64,000 nt of DNA from Lysinibacillus pakistanensis. GTDB lineage: Bacteria > Bacillota > Bacilli > Bacillales_A > Planococcaceae. Made by a program: the position numbers and the translations under genes. Below the pieces are notes generated by a model. The model worked only from the letters and a program-made list of their open reading frames with translations, was not told the origin of the DNA and ran no database searches. The stretch spans positions 128,871 to 192,870 of the forward strand of contig BBDJ01000005.1 of NCBI GenBank assembly GCA_001312325.1, read 5' to 3'. Shown one piece after another: positions 9,712 through 19,182 of the stretch (position 1 is the stretch's first letter; every line of letters begins with the position of its first letter).

Positions 9712-10173
9712 ATGAAGATAAAGGTAGCAACAGTAGATGAAATTGAACAAATTGGAATTTTATATCAAGAACTATTTTTAGAAATGTCTATCTTACAACC
9801 TACCTATTGGAAGCCTGCAAAACAAGATGTCGAGTTTATTAGAAATACAATTAATGAAAAAGAATCAGATATTCTCATAGCTGAAATAAATAAGCTTGTA
9901 GCTGGCTTTCTGCTTGTTCAAGAAACAATAACCCCCTCATATTCATGTCTAGTTCAACATAAATATGCCTTTATTACTGATGTTATTGTTGGAAAACCCT
10001 ATCAAAATCAAGGAATTGGTTCAGCTTTGCTATTAGAAGCGAAAAATTGGGCTCAAGATCGCAATTTAGATTACTTGGAGCTCAGCGTATTAACTGAAAA
10101 TACTGGTGCTATTTCTTTATATGAAAAACATGGTTTTAAAGATATGAACCATACCATGCGTTTGAAATTTTGA
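9712..10173 (+). CDS. GNAT-family N-acetyltransferase
   Basis: Intact, 153 residues, ATG 9712 with AATGGAGGT upstream. GNAT motif A is visible as ITDVIVGKPYQNQGIGSALL (Q/R-x-x-G-x-G/A acetyl-CoA loop), followed by motif B LELSVLTENTGAISLYEKHG. It transfers an acetyl group from acetyl-CoA to an unknown amine. Single gene between convergent and divergent neighbours; no substrate clue in context. Confidence 0.92.
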   Translation: MKIKVATVDEIEQIGILYQELFLEMSILQPTYWKPAKQDVEFIRNTINEKESDILIAEINKLVAGFLLVQETITPSYSCLVQHKYAFITDVIVGKPYQNQGIGSALLLEAKNWAQDRNLDYLELSVLTENTGAISLYEKHGFKDMNHTMRLKF

Positions 10174-10227
10174 TGATTAGTAAGGAGTTGTTTGATACAG
10201 CTCCAAATTTTGACTGACAATCAACTA

Positions 10228-11635
10228 CTATTCAAACCACGCTTTATTTAAAAGCTCAATCCCTTTAAAAATAGAAGCTTCATCTAAGTTTGCAAAACCA
10301 AGTAATACCTTAGTTGATTGATTTTTTGGAGGATTGGCATAAAAAAACTGAAGTAGGATAGATGATGACTCCTTGCACTCGAGCCGTTTGAATAAGCTGT
10401 TTTTCTGTCATATGATTGTTCGGTTCAAGAAGGATATGCAAACCAGAACCAGAGCCATATACCTTGACATCATTGTTCATCACTTGATGAATTGCATTTA
10501 ATAAGGCGAGATGTCTTCCCTTGTAAATATTTCTTGATTTATTTAGATGTCTTTCCCAATGACCACTTTCCATAAATAATCTTAAAGTATGCTGATGGAG
10601 CCTTGACACAGTTTGAACATAGAAATTGTTCTTTTTATAAAGATTAATTAACTCTATTGGTAAAACCATATAGCTTAATTTAATAGAAGGAATTAATGAT
10701 TTCGAAAATGTACCCATGTACACTACATTTTCATAGCTATCTAATCCATGAAGAGCCGGTATAGGCTTTCCGCTATATCTAAACTCACCATCATAATCAT
10801 CCTCGATTATATAAGCGTTCTCTTCTCTGGCCCATTCCAATAATTCCATCCTTCTGGTAATGGGCATAACAATTCCTGTTGGAAATTGATGAGAGGGTGT
10901 TACATAGACAGCCTTTACTTTACTTTTTTTTAAGATGATAAACACTAATGCCACTATTATCAAGTGGTATTGGCTGAATCTTTCTACCACTATCCTCAAA
11001 TAAATACCGAACTCGATAATATCCCGGGTCTTCCATGCCATAGACAACATCTCTTCCAATCAAATTACACAGGAGCCCAGTGAGATATTGTAATCCAGCT
11101 CCCACAATAATTTGCTCTGCGGAACAACTTACACCTCTAGCTTGATAAAGAATTGAGAGATTGAATTTCTTAATTCAGACTCTCCTTGTGGATCTCCATA
11201 CAAATATAAATAACCCTGTTCTTCATTTAAACTTTGTAAACTTAATTTCCGCCATATTTTATAGGGGAAATCCTTTAAATTAATATCACCATAATTGAAA
11301 TCGTATTTTACTTTTACATCTTCCGACTCTTGATTAGAGCTAGCTGCCAAAATATCATTATCTATTTGATTATTCTTTACAAAGAAATCCTTCTCTAATT
11401 CCACAACATATATTCCATCTCTTTCTTTACTAATAACATAGCCCTCTGCGATAAGTTGCTGATAGGCTGCGTCAACAGTGTTTCGACTTATATTTAGATG
11501 TTTAGCTAAGCTTCGTTGAGATGGTAATTTACTATTTGCACGAATATTCCCTACTTGAATTTCATTTTTGATAAATTTGTATAGCTGAAGATAAAGCGGA
11601 CCATCTTTATCTAAAATTGGTGTTATTTCAATCAT
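10228..11635 (-). CDS. MocR/PdxR-type GntR regulator with aminotransferase domain (frameshifted)
   Basis: ATG 11635 with AAGGAGCC upstream. Residues 1-75 form a GntR winged helix (PLYLQLYKFIKNEIQVGNI, LPSQRSLAKHLNISRNTVDA). The rest is a fold-type I aminotransferase domain with SHQFPTGIVMP, EDDYDGEFRY (cofactor-ring Asp and Tyr) and GTFSKSLIPSIK, whose Lys would bind pyridoxal phosphate. Three breaks near 11120, in the T-run at 10924-10932 and in A7 10341-10347; corrected end FANLDEASIFKGIELLNKAW at 10228 gives about 468 residues, the family norm. It is divergent from paiB with a palindrome between them (11663-11686). Confidence 0.9.
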
Positions 11636-11662
11636 TATATTGGCTCCTTCAAAAATAACATT

Positions 11663-11686
11663 ATTGGCACTTTGATAGGTGCCAAT
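11663..11686. promoter_or_regulatory. Palindrome between mocR-type gene and paiB, candidate operator
   Basis: Perfect 8-bp arms attggcac (11663-11670) and gtgccaat (11679-11686) lie with an 8-base spacer, 28 bases upstream of the MocR start and 89 upstream of paiB. A TATAAT box on the minus strand sits next to it. It is well placed for repression of the regulator gene and control of the divergent gene. Confidence 0.55.
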
Positions 11687-11774
11687 GAATGATTATAATT
11701 AAATCTATATTGTGGGATGTAAAATGTAAAGGTTTTAAGGCATTTCACTAAAAAAATCAGAGAGGGCGATTTCT

Positions 11775-12403
11775 ATGTTTATTCCTAAATATTACAAAGT
11801 AACCGATACAGAGGAAATTAAAAAAATTTATTCGTTTAAACGCTTTTGCCACAATAGTTTCTATAAAAAAAAGGTAGACCCATTGCTACGCATTTACCAC
11901 TGCTTCTCAGCAAACAAGGTGATGATTATTACCTCACAGGGCATTTAGCATATGGAAATCCTCAATGGAGAACTTTTCAAGAGACAGATGAGGTACTAGT
12001 TATGTTCCAAGGGCCTCATGCCTATATCTCGTCTTCTTGGTATGAACAAGAGAATGTTCCAACATGGAACTACCAATCAGTACATGTATATGGAAAAGCC
12101 GAAACCTTTGAAGGAAAAGAGCTCGAAAAAGATTTGTCAAATTTACTTGAGAAATATGAAAAACATCGTGAGCATCCCGTATTATGGGATACACTTTCTC
12201 CCCAATTATTAGAACAAGAAATGAAAGGAATTGTTGGTGTAAAGGTTAAAGTACAGGAAATACAAGCTGCATATAAATTAAGCCAGAATCGAAATAAAGA
12301 GGATTATTCAAATATTATCCATCAACTATATGAAGAAAATGATTCGAACGCATGTGCAATAGCAGAAGAAATGAAAAGATTGGAACGTGGTCATAATTCG
12401 TAG
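11775..12403 (+). CDS. paiB: PaiB-like FMN-binding negative transcriptional regulator (frameshifted)
   Basis: ATG 11775 begins MFIPKYYKVTDTEEIKK. Two A-run indels (11820-11826 and 11865-11872) must be corrected to give the family sequence NAFATIVSIKKGRPIATHLP and LTGHLAYGNPQWRTF, then VMFQGPHAYISSSWYEQENV, the FMN-binding split-barrel core, and KGIVGVKVKVQEIQAAYKLSQNR at the C-terminus. About 209 residues, matching B. subtilis PaiB, which affects sporulation and degradative enzyme genes. The usual partner paiA is not adjacent. Confidence 0.88.
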
Positions 12404-12526
12404 ATTCTAGTATAAGTACAACTTTTCATTAAACATTGATTAAAAGCCATTCACGATAAAATTCACTACTCTTGCATAAAGCATTGTAGTTGACTTATGT
12501 TATAGTTTTATAAAAGGAATGATAAT

Positions 12527-12571
12527 ATGCGTCAATTAATCCATTCTATCAGCTCAATACCAAGCTTGTAG
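12527..12571 (+). CDS. Candidate leader peptide MRQLIHSISSIPSL
   Basis: A 14-codon ORF at ATG 12527 has an AAAAGGA site (12512-12518) with 8-base spacing. Its codons cover the 5' arms of two hairpins (12546-12555 and 12559-12575) that shape the leader of the downstream gene, and its stop TAG lies inside the inner arm. This arrangement is that of translational attenuation, where ribosome position in the leader decides mRNA folding. The peptide itself is not recognised. Confidence 0.45.
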   Translation: MRQLIHSISSIPSL

Positions 12572-12632
12572 GGAGTGCTATTATATCCCTTGATTCTCCC
12601 TGCAAGCTTGGGTTTCTCAAGGGAGCTGATAG
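12546..12632 (+). promoter_or_regulatory. Two alternative mRNA folds before a small Cys protein gene
   Basis: Fold A: outer stem ctatcagctc (12546-12555) / gagctgatag (12623-12632), a perfect 10 bp, plus inner stem 12559-12575 / 12596-12613 (17 pairs with one bulge and one G-T). Fold B: tcccttga (12586-12593) / tcaaggga (12617-12624), a perfect 8 bp that would hide the GGGAG ribosome site (12621-12625) of the gene starting at 12636. The outer arm of A and the stem of B both need bases 12623-12624, so they exclude each other. Confidence 0.6.
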
Positions 12633-12635
12633 TTT

Positions 12636-12899
12636 ATGAAAAATCGATCAAAAGCCTATATTCGCCATCAGAGAGAGCGAATAATTCGAAAAAAATGGGC
12701 CATTTTAAAAAATGTATTTTTACTAGAGAGTAATTACATGCCAGTACGCGGCAAATTAAGCAAAGGCAAAATTCACTGTTCATGTAGAATGTGTCGATAT
12801 GAGCAGTATCACTCGATTCCAAAAGCTAAACACAAGGCTAAATTAAAAGCAATGAAGGAGGAAATAGACGATTATGTCTATTTTCTCCTTTCATACTAA
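12636..12899 (+). CDS. Small basic CxC/CxxC protein of unknown function
   Basis: ATG 12636, 87 residues, with GGGAG 10 bases upstream. The N-terminus is Arg/Lys-rich (KNRSKAYIRHQRERIIRKKW) and a short cysteine cluster, KGKIHCSCRMCRYEQYHSIP, follows at about 48-67, suggesting one metal site or nucleic acid binding. The C-terminus is a Lys/Glu helix. I recall similar 70-90-residue proteins in many Bacilli, often as accessory genes, without a known role. Expression is probably governed by the leader structure 12527-12632. Confidence 0.75.
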   Translation: MKNRSKAYIRHQRERIIRKKWAILKNVFLLESNYMPVRGKLSKGKIHCSCRMCRYEQYHSIPKAKHKAKLKAMKEEIDDYVYFLLSY

Positions 12900-12967
12900 T
12901 CCCATCAAATCACTTCAAATTGATTTGAGTCTCTATAAAAATTTTACATTCATTAAAAATATTAGAA

Positions 12968-13082
12968 AGACCAAGCTCTACTAAAAATTAAGAGCCTGGT
13001 CTATTTGTGCGTGTTGGTTTGCTTTCGCATTCCTCGACATGAATAGATTAGCAGATTGCTCTATACAAAATCTGAACAAATT
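12968..13082. repeat. 3'-end module repeat, copy A
   Basis: The hairpin agaccaagctct (12968-12979) / agagcctggtct (12991-13002) is followed about 70 bases later by ctatacaaaatctgaacaa (to 13080). The same two-part layout occurs at 26766, 41634 and 43210. Copies A and B share 22 identical bases around the ctgaacaa box, and copies A and C share tgcgtgtt.gtttg after the hairpin. Read on the minus strand it is a box plus terminator hairpin located after gene ends. Confidence 0.55.
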
Positions 13083-13325
13083 TCTATTCTTTTCCAAAAT
13101 TGTTGAGCTTGTACTATTTACGATAATCCCTCCTCCCTGCATACTCAACAGAGAAAAAAATTATATGTATGTAAATCCGGCACCTAACGTTTACAAAAAT
13201 AGCATGCAAATGTATGGGGTACTATTTTGAAAGCGTTCTATTGTAGTTAGTATTGACTTCGACTAGCTATCCTTTTTCATTTAACCGTTTAACATTAACA
13301 GCAGCTTTCCGTTTTAAATACTACC

Positions 13326-13436
13326 CTATAATAAATATTTAATTATTCGAATCCATCCAAAAATTGAAATCCACAAAATTGCACTTAAAATAAAGCCATT
13401 TATAATACCAATAAAAAAAATCTGTTTTCCACACAA
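13326..13436 (-). CDS. Candidate 36-residue membrane peptide
   Basis: A TTG start at 13436 has AAAGGAG just upstream (4-base spacing). It encodes a short cytoplasmic lead MCGKQ, one long hydrophobic helix (IFFIGIINGFILSAILWISI) and a basic tail WIRIIKYLL. Tiny single-helix peptides of this style are common in Bacilli. No homologue can be named; start spacing is tight, so confidence is moderate. Confidence 0.4.
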   Translation of the reverse strand: MCGKQIFFIGIINGFILSAILWISIFGWIRIIKYLL

Positions 13437-13560
13437 ACCACTCCTTTTACTTTCAGGATTGGCTTATTCACAGATACTTAAACCATCATATTTATTCGGT
13501 ATTTAAATCAAATAAAAACACAGGAGGAAAAATATCTTTATCCCCTGTGTATATTTTCTT

Positions 13561-15050
13561 TTATGAATATCTTTCTTCCTTATTTGTAACGAGCAACTTT
13601 AAGGTATTACTTAATGTTTGTATACGATTGGTAGTGTTCGTCATCATTTCTAGCATGCTGTTTTCATCCTCTACAGAATGTAGAATTTCACCAGTAGAAT
13701 TCGCGTTTTGCTCAGTCATTTCATTAAGTTTTTCTATTTGTGACTGTATTTTATCAAACTGTGAAATGGCACTACTTAATTCAGACATCCCTCTAGTTAA
13801 ATCCGTATTTGTAATCGCAAAAGAATCTTTTAAAACATTCAAGAAATTGCTGACATCCTGTAACAGCATCTCTCCGTGATATAATGCCTTTTCACCTGCA
13901 TCTGAGCGTTGGTGCGCCTCTGTAGATTTTTCAAACAATGTTTTTGTCACTTCGGTAATGCTAACTGTTATGGCTGCACTTTCCTCTGCTAATTTCCGTA
14001 CTTCATCGGCAACGATAGCGAAGCCTTTACCATGCTCTCCTGCTCTTGCCGCTTCAATTGCTGCATTAAGAGCCAATAGATTTGTCTGTTCTGCAATATG
14101 CTGAATTCCCTGTAACAAGCTGTCTACAGTTTGCAGACTTAGCTGTAACTCATTGACAGTTTCTGCAGTAGAGCCTATAGCATGACTCATAACCTCCATT
14201 TGTGCCATTGCATCCTGCATTTTCTTCCATCCTGCTAAAACCTCCTCTTGAAGATCTGTAGATTTAGAGACGGTTTCCTTGGAAATAGAAAATGTTTCGT
14301 TGACAAAATGGACAGATTCCTTCATCGTTCCGTGAATCATTTGTAGGCTTGAGGACTCTTGCTGAATGCTTGCAGAAATATCCTCGGTAGCTAAGAGGAT
14401 CTGCTTACTCGAAGTCGATATTCTCTGCATTGTATGTTGGAATTGTGTGACATGCTCGTCCAATGCTTGGCTACTATTTTCTATCTCCTGAAATGTTTTT
14501 TTGTAGCTGCTCTAAGGATGCTTTTACTTCATTTTGCTGAATTGCTGCATGTTCAATCAATTCATTTCCCCACTTGGCAATTAAAAAAAAGGCAATGATA
14601 ACTCCATTCATAATGGCTAATAGCGTAATAAAAACGATAATATCATCAAAGGGTCCTAGCAATGATTTAGAATTGGCAATATACAAGATGACAAAGCTTA
14701 TATTTGTTAGTACACCAAAGAATACAATTAATTCCTTTTTAAAATATAGAGCAATAATAGCTACTGTACAAAGTAAAATATAATGTTTATTTAATGAAAA
14801 GCTATCGACTAAAAATAATGTAAAAACTACGCTTGAAGGAATCAAGCCAAAAATAAAGCCTTTGACATATGTTTTAATTGGTAAAAAAATAATTTCCTAT
14901 CGCGAATGCAATAACAGTAAGTCCAATAAATAAGAACATAATACCCTTTGAAAAAATCATGGGTCCACAAATTAGAATGGCCAAAATTGAAATAATAGCT
15001 AAATTAACCCGATGAACCTTTCGTGTGTCATAGCGAATCCTTCTCTCCAT
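13561..15050 (-). CDS. Methyl-accepting chemotaxis protein, multi-TM sensor type (frameshifted)
   Basis: ATG 15050 (GGGGAT upstream) encodes [16 protein letters not shown] and then about six hydrophobic helices with only short loops (16-175), so the sensor is membrane-embedded rather than periplasmic. A coiled-coil signalling domain follows with [20 protein letters not shown] and [16 protein letters not shown]. There is no HAMP. Indels lie in A7 14883-14889 and in the T-run near 14505-14512. Corrected length about 496 residues, ending [12 protein letters not shown]. Second receptor in the window; class and ligand unknown. Confidence 0.9.
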
Positions 15051-15189
15051 TAATTAATCCCCCTAAAAATGAATGGACATTCAGTTTGGTTTTCTATTAT
15101 TATATAGTATAACTACTACTTTTTGTAGCTAAAAAAATTCCTACAAGAGAATATTTTGCACAAACTTGAATTCGAAGGGAGAAATTAAA

Positions 15190-16151
15190 TTGTCTAGAGT
15201 CCAACAGATAGCGCCAAATTTTTTTTTGTATTGATACACATGATTTAAATCGAGAACAGCGTACAAGCTCTTATTTACTGATTGATGAAAAAAATCGCTC
15301 TAATTGAAACGTCTGCCAGTCCATCTGTGCCATATATAATAGATGGGTTAGATGAATTAAATATAGCATTAGAGGATATCGACTACGTGATTGTCACGCA
15401 TATCCATTTAGATCATGCTGGTGGAGCGGGGCTATTTTTACAAAGCTGTCCAAATGCCACATTCGTTGTACATCCACGAGGTGTAGCTCATATGGCTGAT
15501 CCTAGTCGACTAATAGCAAGTGCAAAGAGTGTTTATGGAGAGGAGTTTGAGCGTCTTTTCGATCCAATTGTCCCAATCGATGCAAATCGAATAAAAGAAA
15601 TTGAGCATGAGAAAGAATTAATATTGGGTCAGCACAAGCTAACTTTCTTTCATACAGAGGGCCATGCAAAACATCATGTTTCCATGCTTTATTCCGCAAC
15701 AAATGGCCTGTTTGTAGGCGACACAACAGGAGTCCGTTATCCCGAAATGGATGGTGAGGCGATTGATTTAATCATCCCATCAACCTCTCCTAATCAGTAC
15801 AACCCTGAAACAATGGAGCAATCCATCCAGCTGTATGAAAGACTGAATGCCAGTGAATTGTATTTTGGACACTATGGTGCATATAAAAATCCAAAGGAAG
15901 CCTATCGCCAAGTACGCTACTGGACACCACTGTTTCTTGCTGAGGGAGAAAAAGCAAGTAAGGTATCAAGCATTTTCCAAGAACAAGTCCATTATTTAGA
16001 TGCACGTTTAAAAGAGCTTTTATTTAACTATCTTCAGGAAAATGGCATATCAGCAAGCCACCCTGTATATGAAACTATTCCGTTTGATACAATTGTTTCC
16101 TCCATGGGGATTCTGGATTACCTTGCAAAAGTAAAAGTACAACAGTCCTGA
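15190..16151 (+). CDS. MBL-fold metallohydrolase (frameshifted near N-terminus)
   Basis: TTG 15190 (AAGGGAG upstream) begins LSRVQQIAPNFF; indels in the T-run near 15221 and A7 near 15287 must be corrected to link IDTHDLNREQRTSSYLLIDE to the long frame. Metal ligands are visible: THIHLDHAGG (HxHxDH), HTEGHAKHH and GDTTGVRYP, and a C-terminal FGHYG. About 320 residues, cytoplasmic. Such enzymes hydrolyse thioesters, lactones or phosphodiesters; the substrate is not evident. Confidence 0.88.
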
Positions 16152-16161
16152 ATTAAATGGC

Positions 16162-16200
16162 TAAAGCATCGGATCTCTCACCGATGCTTTAACTTTTTTT
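16162..16200 (+). terminator. Terminator of the MBL hydrolase gene
   Basis: The 11-bp stem taaagcatcgg (16162-16172) / ccgatgcttta (16181-16191) is followed by aacttttttt. The 3' end of ligD on the other strand reaches the same stem. Confidence 0.9.
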
Positions 16201-18040
16201 AGTATAAATCCTATTAGGAATTTTTTTAAATGATCTAAAACTGATTGAAAATCCTGATTCTCCCCTATCTGACGAAAATGCTTAAAAGGGTTCCCCACTT
16301 TTTTTCATACGCTCCAACACAGCAGGAATTGTAAAAAGATCCGGTGTTAGCTGTGGCTGAATCTCTTCCCAATATAACGGTGTTGCTACTAGCCCTTTCT
16401 CATTTCCACGTGTGGAATAGGGAGCGATAATCGTCTTTCCTTCCGCATGCTGTATATAATCTAAATACAATTTTTGATGTCTATTTTTCTTTAATCGCTC
16501 TATTGTATATAAATCCGGTTTTTGCTCACATAGAAACTTACAGACAAATTCAGTAAATATTCTCACCTCATCATAGGAGAATATGTTTTCAGGTAATGGA
16601 ATATAAAGCTGTAAGCCTTTACCTCCTGATGTTTTAACAAAAGATTGTAGCTTAAAAAAAGTCAATGATTTCCTTTAAATCAAGTGCTCCCTTAATGGCC
16701 AGTGAAAAATACTCCACTGAAGGAGGATCTAAATCAAAAACAATCTCTGTCGGATGTATTGTTTGCAATGTTTGAAATGGAATGTGGAACTCTAACGCAA
16801 GCTGATTGCCGAGCCATAATAAAGTTTCAAGATTATTACATACTAGATAATTAATTTCATCCATCCACCTGTTGACACAAATTCAGGTATTTTCTCAGGA
16901 CTACTCTTCTGATAGAAGCTTTCACCAGGGGCCCCATGCGGAAAACGAATTAATGTTAGAGGGCGATTATGCAGAAATGGTAAAATATATGGTGAAATCA
17001 TTTGTAAATAGTGCAAATAATTATCCTTGTTAATCCCAATCGCTGGCCATACAGGCTTATCTGGATGTGTTATGCTTACTGTCTCTGGTATTGGAAACAA
17101 CTGTCGTAGCATATGATGCCATTGACAATCCTCTGGTGCAAGCTCTAAGCGAAATTTAGAGAATCTTGGTTCTCGTAGCTTAGTACCATCAAAATCAATA
17201 CAGGCGATATCTACACAAATAGAAGCTCTAACTGCCAAATTTCATTATATCGTTGACCATTTGCTTGAAAAAAAAGCAACAAGGGTCTTATGTTCCTCCT
17301 CTGTCATGCCATGCCTAAAGTTGACAATCTCTACTAGTTGTTGCTGCAGATACACAGCCCCATGAAAATAACCATTACTATGATTGTAATGTGTAACGAT
17401 AACGGCTACGTGATGCCAATTTTTAATTTTTAGCCAATGTGAAGAACGTGTGTCCTCCATCCATTTACTCGTTTTTTTTCTTAGCCACCAAGCCCTCACC
17501 ATTGTTCACTTTTATGGCATGCCAAAGAGACTGATACTGCTCAGTACTAGCAATTGCTTGCAATGAATCCTGATCCTCATAGTTTATCGTTAAGGGAAGC
17601 TTTAAAGTCAAAAAAAAGGTTAATAAGCTGTTGTTTTCGTGTTTTTAAATAACGATTTGTTAGTGACTCGCCTTGATAAATTAGTACATCAAACACAATA
17701 AAATGGATCGGAAACGAGTTAGCATGTTCAGCAATCACCCTTCGTTTTGCATCCTCCCTCTTTTTTGGACAATCGAAAATTCACTTTTATAATTATTGAT
17801 TAAATAAACTAGCTCTCCATCAAGTAATAATGGTAAAAAGGGCCTCACTTGGTCTGAAATGTGCTGACAAAAAGCAATAATCTCAGGAAATAAATGATTT
17901 AAATTATTGCCATTTCTACTTATAAGCATTGGCTGTTCGACCCATTCTAATAGACATCTAAAACCATCATATTTTGTTTCATAAAGCCATTCATCTCCTT
18001 CAGGTATGTCAAGTGCCTCTGTTAAAAGCATTGGTTTCAA
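16189..18040 (-). CDS. ligD: Bifunctional DNA ligase/polymerase LigD (about 6 frameshifts)
   Basis: TTG 18040 is chosen from GAGGTG 6 bases upstream. The N-terminal ATP-dependent ligase domain shows ETKYDGFRCLL, whose Lys becomes adenylated, LLLDGELVYL, and SSHWLKIKNW (motif V). The C-terminal primase-polymerase domain shows DKPVWPAIG, EIVFDLDPPS with the metal Asp pair, and VKTSGGKGLQLYIPL. There is no nuclease domain, as in the B. subtilis protein, and the corrected length of about 615 residues matches it. With Ku it repairs double-strand breaks by end joining, chiefly in spores. Breaks lie near 17765, 17611, 17470, 17268, 16870, 16660 and 16290. Confidence 0.93.
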
Positions 18041-18145
18041 TAAAAACACCTCATTTGCTTTTTCCAACAGTTTTTGTTGATTTTCATTTAAGATACATAA
18101 AAATAATGAAAATATAGCATAGTAAGAAAAACGAGGTGACATCAA

Positions 18146-18965
18146 TGCATACAGTGTGGAAAGGTAGCATTTCATTTGGTCTTGTCAATATACCAGTGAA
18201 GCTACATGCTGCAACGGAAAATAAAGATATTAAATTACGCCAGCTTCATAAAGAATGTCATACGCCGATCAGCTATAAAAAAAGTTTGTGAAGGCTGTAA
18301 TCAAGAAGTAAAAGAAGAAGATATCGTCAAGGCCTATGAATATGCCAAAAATAAGTTTGTCGTTTTAGATCAAGAAGAATTGGAAAACTTACGCAAGGAA
18401 AATGAAGATAAGGCTGTAGAAATTATTGATTTTGTCAAATTAACGGAGATTGATCCGATTTATTTTGAACGCACTTATTTTTTATCGCCGGATACTACTG
18501 GCAGTAAGGCCTATGCCCTATTACGTCAAACATTGGAGCAATCCGGCAAGATTGGTGTAGCCAAAATTATTATTCGCTCTAAGGAGCAGTTGGCCGTTGT
18601 CCGCGTTTATCAAAATGCCTTAGTAATGGAAACCATCCATTATCCTGATGAGGTTAGAAGTGTAAGCGATGTACCAAATATTCCAAGTGAACAAACAGTT
18701 GTACCAAAAGAGCTGGAGACCGCCCTCATGCTGGTAGAGCAATTAACTACAGAGTTTAATCCTGATAAATACACAGATGACTACCGAAATGCCCTAATGG
18801 AGCTAATTGAGGAGAAAAAAAGCAACAAGTACAATTTCAGCGAGCGATAAACGCCCAGTTCCTGATAATGTTACAGACCTCATGACAGCACTCCAGGCTT
18901 CATTAGATAAAACAAAGAAACCAGCACCAAGGAAACGTACTACAAGAACGAAGAAAAATGCTTAA
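18146..18965 (+). CDS. ku: DNA end-binding protein Ku (2 frameshifts)
   Basis: ATG 18146 follows ACGAGGTGACATCA. MHTVWKGSISFGLVNIPVKL is the invariant bacterial Ku start, then LRQLHKECHTPISYKK, CEGCNQEVKEEDIVKAYEY and the core strands to NPDKYTDDYRNALMELIEEK. Indels at A7 18277-18283 and A7 18815-18821; correction adds SDKRPVPDNVTDLMTALQAS and a Lys/Arg-rich tail (RKRTTRTKKNA). About 272 residues. Ku rings DNA ends and recruits LigD, which is divergently encoded 105 bases away. A CATAGTA box with TACATA 18 bases upstream resembles a sigma-G promoter. Confidence 0.93.
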
Positions 18966-18974
18966 AAGATAAAG

Positions 18975-19006
18975 AGCGTATTCTGATTTTCGGATACGCT
19001 TTTTAT
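18975..19006 (+). terminator. Terminator of ku
   Basis: The stem agcgtat (18975-18981) / atacgct (18994-19000) is followed by TTTTAT, 10 bases after the corrected stop. Confidence 0.75.
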
Positions 19007-19027
19007 GTGAACTTTACTAGGAATTGC

Positions 19028-19105
19028 ATCACTGACGAGACCCCGAAACGTAAGCGAAGAGGATAATCGAACGTCACTAGGAAAGCCGCAGCGGAAATCA
19101 ATCCC
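19028..19105. repeat. Probable fragment of a Bacillaceae intergenic repeat
   Basis: The stretch around gacgagaccccgaaacgtaa and gccgcagcggaaatcaatcc is more GC-rich than its surroundings and recalls the 'agcggaaatcaa' class of high-copy intergenic repeats in Bacillaceae. This identification is from memory and only one copy is present here. Confidence 0.3.
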
Positions 19106-19182
19106 ACATTATGATAATCTTAAATTTCGAAAAGAATAGAAGAAAAAGACTGATAGAACCAATCTTTTTCCTCAATACCTTA

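Noticed and set aside
12018..12212. Second plus-strand frame within paiB
   Set aside because: The other frame carries the PaiB motifs and this one lacks a start signal.
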